Positions 1 to 7,667 of a DNA stretch of 19,429 nucleotides are shown here, piece after piece. Numbering within the stretch: the stretch's first letter is position 1; every line of letters starts with the position of its first letter. This DNA is from Streptomyces rubellomurinus (GTDB lineage: Bacteria > Actinomycetota > Actinomycetes > Streptomycetales > Streptomycetaceae). Under the pieces are notes generated by a model. The model saw nothing but the letters and a program-made list of their open reading frames with translations. It was not told where the DNA came from and did no database searches. Position numbers and translations under genes: made by a program. Where the stretch lies: assembly GCF_000961885.1 (NCBI RefSeq), contig NZ_JZKH01000117.1, positions 1 to 19,429 on the forward strand. Direction: 5' to 3'.

Positions 1-1
1 C

Positions 2-376
2 TTCGCCTCCGGACCCAAGGGCGTCTACCACAAGTACCAGACCAACCCCACCACCTGGTCCGACTGGGAACCCGCCGCAGGCCCCGCCGACTCCCAGCTG
101 ACCAGTGAGCGCGCACCGGACGGCCGGGTGGAGGTGTTCGCCATCAACGGCAGTACGGCGCAGCACATCTGGCAGACCGGCGTCAACGCTCCGTACGGTC
201 CGTGGGAGACCTTCGGCGGCGCCGGTACCGAGGTCGGAGCGGCCACCAACGCGGACGGCCGGATCGAGGTGTTCGGCACCAGCAGCGCCGGCGTCTACCA
301 CAAGTGGCAGACCGGCTTCTCCACCTGGTCCGACTGGGCCTGGCTCAACACGACCGCCGGACCCGCCGTCAACTGA
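2..376 (+). CDS. C-terminal part of a PLL/tachylectin-like repeat protein (5' truncated)
   Basis: The reading frame is open from the window edge to a TGA at 374-376, giving about 124 residues of a longer protein. It contains a repeated module: VYHKYQT..TTWSDW near residues 8-22, HIWQTG..YGPWETF in the middle, and VYHKWQTG..STWSDW near the end. Each module is followed by an 'xDGRxEVF' strand. Such tryptophan-rich units of about 45 residues are typical of PLL-like or fucose-lectin beta-propellers, which in actinomycetes are usually appended to secreted enzymes and bind sugars. The catalytic part, if any, lies outside the window. The module assignment is good; the parent enzyme and the ligand cannot be named. 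A 16-bp hairpin follows immediately. Confidence 0.85.
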   Translation, partial: FASGPKGVYHKYQTNPTTWSDWEPAAGPADSQLTSERAPDGRVEVFAINGSTAQHIWQTGVNAPYGPWETFGGAGTEVGAATNADGRIEVFGTSSAGVYHKWQTGFSTWSDWAWLNTTAGPAVN

Positions 377-386
377 CCGCACCGGT

Positions 387-426
387 GGCCCGGGCGGGAG
401 CACCCACGCGTGCTCCCGCCCGGGCC
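387..426 (+). terminator. Strong hairpin terminator after the lectin-repeat gene
   Basis: A perfect 16-bp inverted repeat (387-402 pairing with 411-426) encloses an 8-nt loop and begins 10 nt after the TGA stop. It lacks a T-tract, as is common for actinobacterial terminators. It isolates the upstream gene from the FHA/kinase pair. Confidence 0.8.
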
Positions 427-462
427 GTTGCCCCTTCGAGTGGTCTGCGCCACCCTGCGGTT

Positions 463-468
463 TATTGT
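463..468 (+). promoter_or_regulatory. Candidate -10 box for the FHA/kinase pair
   Basis: TATTGT fits the TANNNT -10 pattern of vegetative streptomycete promoters. It sits in the only AT-rich patch between the terminator and the FHA start. No convincing -35 hexamer is seen at 17-18 bp. A Shine-Dalgarno-like AAGGAGG follows at 477-483 without a properly spaced start codon. Confidence 0.3.
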
Positions 469-548
469 CATGCACAAGGAGGTACCGTTTCGTCCGAGAC
501 AACGGTGAGCATGCGAAACGGGGCAGTGGTGCGCGGGACGGGGGTACG

Positions 549-1316
549 GTGAGCGGCATTCTCGTCCACCTGCCGGAGGGGAACGGCGACGAGGCCGTCA
601 CCCTGCGGCTCGGCCCGGGAGAGCGGGCGCGCTTCGGCCGCGGCTCCGCGGGCACCCCGGTGGAGCTCCGGCTCGGCGACGAGACGGTCTCCCGGCTCGC
701 CGGCGAGATCCACGCGACCGACGACCACTGGCAGTTGAGCAACCTCAGCAGCACCCACGCCTACCTGGTCGAGAACCCGGAGGGCGCCGGCGAGTACCTG
801 CGGGTGCCGCCCCGCCGGATCGGCGCGCCGATCCCGTTCGAGTTCTCCCGGGTGGTGCTGCCGTCGCGGCGGGAAACCCCGCTGTGCTTCCAGGTGTTCG
901 CGCCCGACCACGTCTACCTGGACCCGCACGCCCGCGGCGCCGGCTCCTGGGAGAGCCGCACCATGACGGCGTACTCGCTGGACGAGACCGCCACCTACTT
1001 CCTGGTCCTGGTCGCGCTCTGCGAACCGTGGCTGCGCGACCGGTCCCCCGCCGCCGTGCCCACCACCCCGCAGGTGGTCGCGCGCCTGCGCGGCCACCCG
1101 GCCTGCGCCCGGCTCACCCCCCGCGCGGTCAGCTCGCACCTCGACTACCTCGCCGACGAGAAGCTCCGCATCGACCTGCCCGACGACGCGGCCCGCGCCG
1201 ACCGCCGCAACGGCAAGCGCGAGGCCGTGGTGGGGCTCGCCCTGAAGTTCGGCATCGTCCGCGAGGAGCACCTCGCGCTCCTGCCGCGCCCGGACGCCGT
1301 CGAGCCGGGACGGTGA
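549..1316 (+). CDS. FHA-domain protein with C-terminal winged-helix-like segment
   Basis: 255 residues. Residues 17-105 look like a forkhead-associated (phosphothreonine-binding) domain: FGRG around R31, then SRLAGEI at 48-54 (the family's SRxHxxI), then [14 protein letters not shown] at 61-74 (the family's W.l.dl.StNGt.v, with NG replaced by HA). Residues 145-240 are helical and contain [13 protein letters not shown], which resembles a winged-helix recognition helix; this second assignment is an inference. I chose the GTG at 549 because the FHA fold starts right after it and there is no in-frame ATG/GTG in the preceding stretch. The GTG overlaps the TGA of a tiny upstream reading frame (505-552), so coupling is possible. 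The stop lies 11 bp before the kinase start and overlaps its GAGGAG ribosome site. The protein is probably a phospho-reader or effector of that kinase. Confidence 0.85.
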   Translation: MSGILVHLPEGNGDEAVTLRLGPGERARFGRGSAGTPVELRLGDETVSRLAGEIHATDDHWQLSNLSSTHAYLVENPEGAGEYLRVPPRRIGAPIPFEFSRVVLPSRRETPLCFQVFAPDHVYLDPHARGAGSWESRTMTAYSLDETATYFLVLVALCEPWLRDRSPAAVPTTPQVVARLRGHPACARLTPRAVSSHLDYLADEKLRIDLPDDAARADRRNGKREAVVGLALKFGIVREEHLALLPRPDAVEPGR

Positions 1317-1327
1317 GGAGTGGCGCG

Positions 1328-2692
1328 ATGACGCACCACCCGGCCTTCCGCGGGTCCGACCAGGAGCTGCTGCCCGCCGGCCACCGGGTCGGCGAGTGGA
1401 CCGTCACCGAGCCCATCGGCGAGGGCGGCTGGGCGACGGTCTACGCCGCCCGCCGGGCCGGGGGCACCACGGCCGCCGCCGGCCCGGACGACACCGGCGG
1501 TGCGGCCGACACCGTCGCCCTCAAGGTGCTGCCGACCGCCGGACTCGCCCCCCGCCAGGCCCGCCAGGTCGCCGAAGCGGCGCGCCGCGAAACCGAGTTG
1601 GCCCGTACCGCACCGCACCCCCGGTTGGTCCGGCTGCTCGACTCCCTCACCCTGTCCGCCCCCGACCACCCCGCGCTCGACGGCGCCGTCGTGCTGGTGA
1701 TGGAACGCGCCCGGGGCACCCTGCGCGACCTGCTCGCCACCGGCGTCGACGAGGACCGGGGCGGCCGGATCATCGCCGGCATCTGCGAGGGCCTGGCCCA
1801 CCTGCACCGCTCCGGCTGGGTCCACACCGACCTCAAACCCGAGAACGTCCTCATCGGCCCGGACGGCGAGGTCCGCCTCTCCGACTTCGGCCTCGCCGTG
1901 GAACTGACCGGCACCCACGGCCACTGCGCCCCCATGGGCACCCCCGACTACCTCCCGCCGGAACGCTGGAAGGAACCGCTCGGCGAGCACGGGATCAAGA
2001 TCCGGTCCACCGCCGACATCTGGGCGCTCGGCATCGTGATCCACGAGGTGTTCGCCGCCGGCGTCCCGCCCTTCCCCGGCGCCACCCCCACCGCCCGCGG
2101 CGCCGCCGCCCAGCAGTACGCCGAAGGGCGCGCCGACCTGCGGCTGGCCGCCGCCGTACCCCCGTTCTGGCGCGCCCTGGCCGCCGACTGCCTCGCCCCC
2201 ACCCACGCCGCCCGCGCCCCGCACACCGCCGAGAGCCTGCTCGCCCGCATCCGCGCCCACCAGGCCGGCCACCGCCCGCGACGGCGCCGCCCACGGCCGC
2301 GCACCGCCCTGGTCGCCCTCGCCGCGTGCGCCTCGGCCGCCGTCACCGCCGCGCTCTGGCCGGACCCGGGCCCGGCCGCACACCCCTCCCGCGTCCGGGT
2401 CTTCAACGCCGAGCGCAGCTGCCAGGACCGCGCCGACCGCGACCCCCGGTGCAGCCTCGGCCTCGCCGTCGACCCGCTGCGCCCGTACACCGCCGACAAC
2501 GTCGTCCCCACCCGCGTCTGGCACGGCGACCTCCTCGACGCCGACTGCCAGCTCCCCGCCGGCCTGCCCGTCATCGACGAGGAGGACCGCACCTCCACCC
2601 TCTGGTACCGCGTCCACCTCCCCGGCCCCACCACCGCCTGGCTCCCCGCCGTCCGCACCAAGGACCGCCCCACCCTGCTCCGCTGCCCCTGA
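1328..2692 (+). CDS. Membrane-anchored Ser/Thr protein kinase (Hanks type, HTD variant)
   Basis: 454 residues. Kinase landmarks appear in order: glycine loop GEGGWATVY (31-39), lysine in VALKVL (K66), catalytic loop HTDLKPEN (166-173, base D168), DFG (186-188), GTPDYLPPE (204-212) and DIWALGI (230-236). The HRD arginine is replaced by threonine, making this a non-RD kinase, a class that usually does not depend on activation-loop phosphorylation. A basic stretch (316-325) precedes one membrane helix (about 327-343). Roughly 110 residues then follow outside the cell with four cysteines (365, 375, 407, 453) that could form two disulfides. There are no PASTA repeats. Start ATG with GAGGAG upstream; cotranscribed with the FHA gene. 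The extracellular segment is probably a sensor, but its ligand is unknown. Confidence 0.93.
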   Translation: MTHHPAFRGSDQELLPAGHRVGEWTVTEPIGEGGWATVYAARRAGGTTAAAGPDDTGGAADTVALKVLPTAGLAPRQARQVAEAARRETELARTAPHPRLVRLLDSLTLSAPDHPALDGAVVLVMERARGTLRDLLATGVDEDRGGRIIAGICEGLAHLHRSGWVHTDLKPENVLIGPDGEVRLSDFGLAVELTGTHGHCAPMGTPDYLPPERWKEPLGEHGIKIRSTADIWALGIVIHEVFAAGVPPFPGATPTARGAAAQQYAEGRADLRLAAAVPPFWRALAADCLAPTHAARAPHTAESLLARIRAHQAGHRPRRRRPRPRTALVALAACASAAVTAALWPDPGPAAHPSRVRVFNAERSCQDRADRDPRCSLGLAVDPLRPYTADNVVPTRVWHGDLLDADCQLPAGLPVIDEEDRTSTLWYRVHLPGPTTAWLPAVRTKDRPTLLRCP

Positions 2693-2694
2693 CG

Positions 2695-2711
2695 GGCCCG
2701 TCGCGCGGGCC
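2695..2711 (+). terminator. Weak hairpin after the kinase gene
   Basis: A 6-bp stem (2695-2700 with 2706-2711) and a 5-nt loop lie just after the kinase stop. It is short and has no T-tract, so read-through into the SARP gene is possible. Confidence 0.35.
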
Positions 2712-2715
2712 GGCC

Positions 2716-2732
2716 TCCGGATCGTTCCGGAT
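2716..2732 (+). repeat. Heptamer direct repeat upstream of the SARP gene
   Basis: TCCGGAT occurs twice with a 10-bp period (2716-2722, 2726-2732), about 80 bp before the SARP start. Paired heptamers are how SARP and PhoP proteins bind, but the usual period is 11 bp and the sequence differs from the 22-bp element further right. A possible autoregulatory site only. Confidence 0.3.
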
Positions 2733-2809
2733 TCTCCGCCCGCCACCGCCCTGACTAGCTTGTCGACGGCGCCCGCCGGACCGGCGGGCCGACAGCCCTG
2801 GGAGCAGCG

Positions 2810-3880
2810 ATGCCGACGACCGCCACCACCAGCCGGCCGAGCGCCACGGCGCTCGGCCCTCAGGAACGCGCCGTGCTCCGCGCGGTCGGCTGCGGCCTGC
2901 GGGACGACGAGATCGCCGCCGCCCTCGCCCTCTCCGAGGACGCCGTGGCCGGGCACCTCGCGCGGATCCTGGTGACGTTCGGGCTGCGCGACCGGGCCGC
3001 GGCCATCGTCCACGCCTTCGACTGCGGGCTGGTCGCTCCCGGCCGCGGCCCCCGCACGCGGGCGGCGGGCCCGGTGCGGCGGGGCGCCGACGGCCGGGCG
3101 GCCGGGGCGAAGGTGCGGATCTCCGTGCTCGGACCACTGCGGGCCTGGCGCGACGGGCGGCCGCTGGACCTGGGGCACCTGCGCCAGCAGGCCGTGCTGG
3201 CCGCGCTGGCGCTGCACGCGGGCCGCACGGTCAGCCGGCAGGAGCTGCTGGACGGCGTCTGGGGGGCGGAGCAGCCGGTCACGAACGTGGTGCCGGTCCA
3301 CGTCTACCGCCTCCGCAAGACCCTGCGCCTCGGGGACGACCCGGACTCGGTGATCGAGCACGACCGGTGCGGCTACCGACTGGTCCCCGGCGCGGCCGAA
3401 GTGGACCTGACGTGCATGGAGGACCTGGTCACCGAGGCCGGGGCGGCCCATCGGGCGGGCGATCCGGCCGAGGCGGTCCGCCTCTGCGCCCGGGCGCTGG
3501 GCCTGTTCCGCGGGGAGCTCCTGGCCGCGCTGCCCGGCCCGCTCGCCGAGTTGGAGCGGCTGCGGCTCAGCGAGCGCAGGATCGCCGTCGCCCAGCGGAA
3601 GGCGGCCTGGCAGCTGGAGCTGGGCCGGCACGCCGAGGCGACCGCCGAGCTGTTCGTCCTCTCCGCGGAGCACCCGCTGAACGAGCCGGTGGCCGCGATG
3701 CTGATGGACGCGCTGTACCGCGGCGGCCGACAGGCCGACGCCCTGGCCGTGTTCGACCGCACCCACCGCCGGCTGGCCGACGAGCTGGGCGTCGCCCCGA
3801 GCCGGATGCTGCGGCGGACGCACGAGCTGATCCTGGCCGGGGACGGAGGCGGCCCGGGCCGCACCGCGGCCGTGCGGTGA
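2810..3880 (+). CDS. LuxR-HTH/SARP fusion transcriptional regulator
   Basis: 356 residues. Residues 14-73 match a LuxR/GerE HTH: LGPQERAVLRAVGCGLRDDEIA, then SEDAVAGHLARIL, then FGLRDRAAAIVHAFDCGLV. A linker of about 27 residues rich in R, G and A follows. Residues 101-193 form the OmpR-type winged helix of a SARP, starting KVRISVLGPLRAWRDG and ending CGYRLVP. Residues 197-345 form the bacterial transcriptional activator domain, with EAVRLCARALGLFRGELL and PLNEPVAAMLMDALYRGGRQADALAVFDR. There is no AAA/NB-ARC or TPR region, so it is SARP-sized plus an extra DNA-binding domain. SARPs activate promoters by binding heptamer repeats 11 bp apart near -35. Start ATG 2810 has GGGAGC upstream. It ends 23 bp from the convergent esterase stop. 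Likely targets include the 22-bp elements at 7614 and 8421 (inference). Confidence 0.92.
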   Translation: MPTTATTSRPSATALGPQERAVLRAVGCGLRDDEIAAALALSEDAVAGHLARILVTFGLRDRAAAIVHAFDCGLVAPGRGPRTRAAGPVRRGADGRAAGAKVRISVLGPLRAWRDGRPLDLGHLRQQAVLAALALHAGRTVSRQELLDGVWGAEQPVTNVVPVHVYRLRKTLRLGDDPDSVIEHDRCGYRLVPGAAEVDLTCMEDLVTEAGAAHRAGDPAEAVRLCARALGLFRGELLAALPGPLAELERLRLSERRIAVAQRKAAWQLELGRHAEATAELFVLSAEHPLNEPVAAMLMDALYRGGRQADALAVFDRTHRRLADELGVAPSRMLRRTHELILAGDGGGPGRTAAVR

Positions 3881-3903
3881 GGCCCGGGTGCCCTGCTCGG
3901 GGC

Positions 3904-4995
3904 TCAGGAGGCGAAGGCCCGTTCCAGCCGGGGGATCAGGTCCCGGAGGTCCTGTTCCCAGCAGCCGGCGCTGTGGCCGCCGTTGCACTGGGTGCCCCAG
4001 GCGGCGCCGTCACCGTAGTCGACGTAGTGGTAGGGCATGCCCAGGGCGTCCATGCGGTCCTTGACGTGCTTGGAGGCGCCTTCGAGCCAGAACTCCAGGT
4101 CGGTGGGCACCCCGCGGCCGTTGCCCACGTAGATGGAGACCCCGACCCCGGCGAGCTTGTCCATGTGCTGCGACGGGTCGACCTCGTTCCACCGCCGGTC
4201 CACGTTGAACACCGGGTAGGGCGAGCCGAACAGGGCGTCGCTGTCCACGCCGGGCTTGTACGGGTCGTTCGCGGGGTCGCCGCAGGCGCCGGAGGCCGAG
4301 CCGCAGATCGCGCCCTGCGCGTCGATGAGGGAGGCGACGACGGCCAGCCGCAGGTCCATCGAGTCGGCCGACAGGTCGATGTCCCCCGACAGGGACGCGG
4401 TCTGGCTGAACAGTTCGGGGTGGTCCTGGGCGTAGTGGAGGGCCCCGAACCCGCCCATGGAGACGCCGGCGACGGCCCGGGCCTTCTTGGTGGCGACGGT
4501 CCGCAGGTTCGCGTCGATGAACGGGATCACCTGCTGGAGGTGGAAGTTCTCCCAGTTCTGGGCTCCCAGCTGGGTGTTCTGGTTCAGCCAGTTGGCGTAC
4601 CAGCCCCGGGCGCCGCCGTCCGGGATGACGGTGATCATCGAGTCGGACATGGTCAGCGCCGGGTAGTTCTGCTGGACGGGGTCGTCGGGCGAGCCGTGCA
4701 GGAAGTACAGCACGGGGTAGCGCCGGCCCGGATCGTCGTAGTACCCGCTCGGCAGGATGATCTTGATGTGGTGCTTCCCGGTGACCTCGGGTGTGGTCAC
4801 GGTGAGGTAGAAGTTCGTCGGGCCTCCCACGGCCGCGTCGACCTGGGTCAGGCCGTACCCGTCCGCCATCCGCGGCGGCGTTCCGGCGGCCCCGGTGCCG
4901 GCGGCGGCTTGCGCGGTGCCCGCCGTGGTGGCCGTTCCCACGACGGCGGCCAGCAGGGCCACCACCGTTCGCCACCGGCTGATCGTCCTCGTCAC
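3904..4995 (-). CDS. Secreted alpha/beta-hydrolase, antigen 85/esterase D type
   Basis: 363 residues. A Sec signal peptide runs from MTRTISRW through a hydrophobic stretch to AQAAA near residue 31. The core matches the putative-esterase family: RYPVLYFLHG (92-101), then a GVSMGG nucleophile elbow with S179, and a late histidine in NGGHSAGCW (H341). Cysteine pairs 231/238 and 337/345 suit an exported protein. Family members cleave acyl esters or transfer acyl groups; the substrate is unknown. I chose the GTG at 4993-4995 because GAGGGGG lies 6 nt upstream and the signal peptide begins there; extended frames upstream run through a repeat array and are not signal-like. It lies 107 bp downstream of the acylase gene on the same strand and could be cotranscribed. 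Confidence 0.9.
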   Translation of the reverse strand: MTRTISRWRTVVALLAAVVGTATTAGTAQAAAGTGAAGTPPRMADGYGLTQVDAAVGGPTNFYLTVTTPEVTGKHHIKIILPSGYYDDPGRRYPVLYFLHGSPDDPVQQNYPALTMSDSMITVIPDGGARGWYANWLNQNTQLGAQNWENFHLQQVIPFIDANLRTVATKKARAVAGVSMGGFGALHYAQDHPELFSQTASLSGDIDLSADSMDLRLAVVASLIDAQGAICGSASGACGDPANDPYKPGVDSDALFGSPYPVFNVDRRWNEVDPSQHMDKLAGVGVSIYVGNGRGVPTDLEFWLEGASKHVKDRMDALGMPYHYVDYGDGAAWGTQCNGGHSAGCWEQDLRDLIPRLERAFAS

Positions 4996-5018
4996 GGTGT
5001 TCCCCCTCGTCGTGCGTC

Positions 5019-5091
5019 GTGTCGTGTCGCGGCGTCTCGCGTCTCGCGTCGTGCCGCGGGCGTGTCGTGTCGCGGGTGTGTCGTGTCGCGG
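5019..5091 (-). repeat. Short-repeat array in the esterase leader
   Basis: Three exact copies of the 14-mer GTGTCGTGTCGCGG (on the + strand) lie at 5019-5032, 5062-5075 and 5078-5091. Between the first two are two CGTCTCG units. The tract fills most of the 107-bp gap between the acylase stop and the esterase start. It has no good codon pattern and probably arose by slippage; it could form part of the esterase 5' leader. Confidence 0.7.
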
Positions 5092-5102
5092 CGTGCGAGC
5101 CG

Positions 5103-7550
5103 TCAGTCCAGGACCTTGGTCTGCAGGACCGGCGAGGCCGCGATCTGGTCCTCGGTGTAGCGCTCGGTCACCCACTGGCCGGCCGCGAACAGCTTGGTCT
5201 GGTCCGCGTAGTGCGGCGAGGTCGGGTCGGCCGACTGGGAGTAGGCCAGCAGCGAGGCGGCCTGCGGCGGGCCGTCCGCGGTGAACCGCGTCTCCTGGAT
5301 GAAGCTGGAGCCGAAGGTGATGTCCATCTTCCCGTCGACCGCGCCGGGGGTGACCACGTTCAGCACGCCCAGTTCGTGGATCGACCCGTGGATCGGGATC
5401 TGCTCGCCGTTGCGGGTGATCCTCTGGACGTCCGACAGCGGCGCGTCCAACGCGATGCCCGCGTTGCGCAGCGCGAGGACGGCCCGGGCGAGCGAGTTTC
5501 GGACGCTGTCGTTCCCCGCGTCCAGCGAATTGGGCGTGTGCACCGGATCCTTGGGATCGAAGGGGACCCGCCACGGCAGCTTCTCGATCGCCTGCCCGTT
5601 GGTCAGGTTGAACCAGAAGTTCTCGAACAGCCAGGAACCCCGGCTGTCCGCCGTGTACTTGTGGTTCCAGGCGGCCAGGATCGGGCACGCCTCACTGATG
5701 TTGACCAGGTTGCCCTCCACCAGGACGAGCCCGAACGGCGCGCCCTGGCAGGCGCTCACCGTGGCGTTCAGGGCCAGGTCGGCCGCTCTGCTGTTGTCGG
5801 CGAACAGCAACTGCCGCATGGTCTCGGGCGTGAAGCCCCGGCCCGGCAGGCCGTCGGTGCCGTTGATCCGGTTCTGCGCGGTCAGGATCAGCTCCTGGGT
5901 GCGGAGCGAGCGCGGTTGCCCGGTGTCGCCCATCACCCGGGGGAAGGACAGCGGCTGCTCGGGATTGGCCAGCCAGGCGCTGTCGTTGGCGTTGCCGACG
6001 AAGTCGGAGCGGATCAGGCGTGGTTGCGCGTGCGGGTCCAGCAGTCCGGGCGCGACCGCGTTCGGGTCGTTCGGCCAGTCGCACGCGCTGCGCTTGCCGT
6101 CGAAGATGGAGACCGGTGGCACGTTGGGCAGCCGCAGCTGCTGGTTGAACAGCACCTGACCCGTCAGGGTGAGGCAGGACTGCGCGTGGGCGTCGGTGAT
6201 GTTCGGGGCGGCCTGGATGTCCGCGTAGAGCGCGTTGCCCTTGCGGTCGGAGGCGACGGTGTTGAAGAAGGGCACGCCCTCCGTGGTCTCCAGGGAGTTC
6301 ACCACGTCGTTGACGTCCTTGGCCTGGTCTAGGTGGAACCAGGTGTTCAACGCCCGCAGGTTGTCCATGTTCGCGTCGCGCACCGCGTGCGCGCTCACCA
6401 CCCAGGGCAGCTGGGTGCCGAGGATCGAGGTGGTGATCGGGCCGTACCGGGTGGACCAGAGCGTCCTGGTGACCCTGCCGACGGAGCCGTCCGGGTTCAG
6501 CACGTCGACGCCGACCTGCTGTGAGGTCATCGGCTGCCAGGTGCCGTCCACCAGGTAGTTGGTCGGGTGCAGCGGGTCCACCTGGACGTCGAACAGCCCG
6601 AACGGGGCCACCGTGGCGACGGTGTGGGTCCAGGCGACGTCGTCGTTGTGCCCGATGTTCACGGCGGGCAGGCCGAGCAGGCTGGCCCCGGAGACGTTGA
6701 ACCGCCCCGGGATGGTCAACTGGGCCTGCCACATCCGGTTCTTGCCCTGCCAGGGGAAGTGCGGGTTGGCCAGCAGCATGCTGGTGCCGCCGGAGACCCC
6801 CTGGGAGCCCACGGCGAGGGCGTTGCTGCCCATGGCGCCCTGTTGGCGGGCGGCGGCCATCGCCTCGCGGATCCGGTTGCCGGTCTCCTCCGGGGAGAGC
6901 GCGGGCTGGGCGGCGGCCGATGCTCCCGGGGGTGCGGCGTTCACTTCGCCGTCCAGCAGCGGATCGGCGCTGCCCATGATGATCTCGGCGTGCGCGTGCC
7001 GGTAGACGTCGAGCTCGGTGATCGGCCGCACCCAGGCCGCGCCACGGCAGGCCGGGTCGGAGATGTTGTTCACGCCGGTCTCGGCCAGGTACCGGTTGTA
7101 CCCCTGGACGTAGCCGCGGATGGCGTCCCTGACCTCCGGCTCCGGGCCCTTGGGCGCGGGCTGGTCGATCAGCCCCTCCACCACGCGGTTGTCGTTGATC
7201 CGCTGGAAGTACAGGTCGCTGTTGAGGTTGGTGGTGCTGTTCTGGTTCTGGCCGGGGCTCGCCTTGCCGTCGGGCCCCAGGTAGCGGGACCGCTGGGCGT
7301 TGACCATCAGGTAGGTGCCGGCCAGGGTGCAGATGTTGTCCTTGGCGGCGGCGTACCCGTATCCCTTGCCCAGCCCCTCCAGGTCGGCGGCGATGATGTG
7401 CGGGATCCCGTACTCGGTGTACCGGATCGTCGGCTTGTCGGGCCCCGGTGCGGCGGACACCGGTGTCCCGGCGGCCGCCGCCGTGCTCATCAGGGCCATC
7501 GCGGCCACGACCGCGATCGGCAGCCTCGCCGTGAGTCTCCTCCGTGCCAT
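5103..7550 (-). CDS. Secreted penicillin acylase-family Ntn hydrolase (AHL/lipopeptide acylase type)
   Basis: 815 residues. Signal peptide MARRRLTARL plus a hydrophobic stretch, ending near residue 33. The alpha-chain motifs EYGIPHIIAADLEGLGKGYGY (46-66) and AAKDNICTLA resemble aculeacin A acylase/AHL acylase more than penicillin G acylase. Self-cleavage is expected at GAM-G|SNALAV, so S242 becomes beta-Ser1. H264 falls at beta-23, as in PvdQ-type acylases. A downstream NANDSAW motif supplies the conserved Asn of the oxyanion site. The enzyme should remove acyl chains by amide hydrolysis outside the cell; whether from acyl-homoserine lactones, lipopeptides or beta-lactams is not decidable here. 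A SARP-like promoter element lies 64 bp upstream. Length is normal and no key residue is missing. Confidence 0.93.
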   Translation of the reverse strand: MARRRLTARLPIAVVAAMALMSTAAAAGTPVSAAPGPDKPTIRYTEYGIPHIIAADLEGLGKGYGYAAAKDNICTLAGTYLMVNAQRSRYLGPDGKASPGQNQNSTTNLNSDLYFQRINDNRVVEGLIDQPAPKGPEPEVRDAIRGYVQGYNRYLAETGVNNISDPACRGAAWVRPITELDVYRHAHAEIIMGSADPLLDGEVNAAPPGASAAAQPALSPEETGNRIREAMAAARQQGAMGSNALAVGSQGVSGGTSMLLANPHFPWQGKNRMWQAQLTIPGRFNVSGASLLGLPAVNIGHNDDVAWTHTVATVAPFGLFDVQVDPLHPTNYLVDGTWQPMTSQQVGVDVLNPDGSVGRVTRTLWSTRYGPITTSILGTQLPWVVSAHAVRDANMDNLRALNTWFHLDQAKDVNDVVNSLETTEGVPFFNTVASDRKGNALYADIQAAPNITDAHAQSCLTLTGQVLFNQQLRLPNVPPVSIFDGKRSACDWPNDPNAVAPGLLDPHAQPRLIRSDFVGNANDSAWLANPEQPLSFPRVMGDTGQPRSLRTQELILTAQNRINGTDGLPGRGFTPETMRQLLFADNSRAADLALNATVSACQGAPFGLVLVEGNLVNISEACPILAAWNHKYTADSRGSWLFENFWFNLTNGQAIEKLPWRVPFDPKDPVHTPNSLDAGNDSVRNSLARAVLALRNAGIALDAPLSDVQRITRNGEQIPIHGSIHELGVLNVVTPGAVDGKMDITFGSSFIQETRFTADGPPQAASLLAYSQSADPTSPHYADQTKLFAAGQWVTERYTEDQIAASPVLQTKVLD

Positions 7551-7601
7551 CGAGCCGTCCTTCCCCGTCGTGCGGGTCCGTGCGTTTGACTGGACACGGC
7601 C

Positions 7602-7635
7602 AGACTAGGGAGGGCCGATGACATCCCGATGAAGC
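7602..7635 (-). promoter_or_regulatory. SARP-type promoter of the acylase gene (22-bp element plus -10)
   Basis: On the - strand the 22-bp element (7635-7614) contains TTCATCG and GTCATCG with an 11-bp period. Exactly 8 bp after the second heptamer comes TAGTCT (7607-7602), a good -10 box. This matches the SARP rule of heptamer repeats 11 bp apart ending 8 bp before -10. The same 22 bp recur at 8421-8442. The repeats also resemble a PHO box, so PhoP is an alternative binder. Confidence 0.6.
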
Positions 7636-7642
7636 GCCCACG

Positions 7643-7659
7643 CGCCCGGCCGGCGGGCG
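7643..7659 (-). terminator. Weak hairpin after the cutinase-like gene
   Basis: A 6-bp stem (7643-7648 with 7654-7659) and 5-nt loop lie 9 nt past the cutinase-like stop, just upstream of the acylase promoter element. It is a plausible weak terminator. Confidence 0.35.
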
Positions 7660-7667
7660 TTGCGGGC

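Noticed and set aside
470..552. Two mini frames (470-508 and 505-552) overlapping in a chain up to the FHA start
   Set aside because: The overlaps TGA/GTG are tidy, but the frames are very short and the only Shine-Dalgarno-like site (477-483) lacks a matching start; kept only as a remark.
1145..3988. 947-codon open frame on the - strand across the kinase and SARP genes
   Set aside because: Low-complexity Gly/Ala/Arg translation with no domain; it is antisense to two well-supported genes and follows from GC-rich codon bias.
5019..5091. CRISPR-like array
   Set aside because: Repeats are only 14 bp with irregular spacers of 2-29 bp and there are no cas genes.
7614..7635. PimM-type (PAS-LuxR) operator in front of the acylase
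   Set aside because: The known operator has GGGAWWTCCC symmetry; this element is a direct repeat and lacks the TCCC arm.
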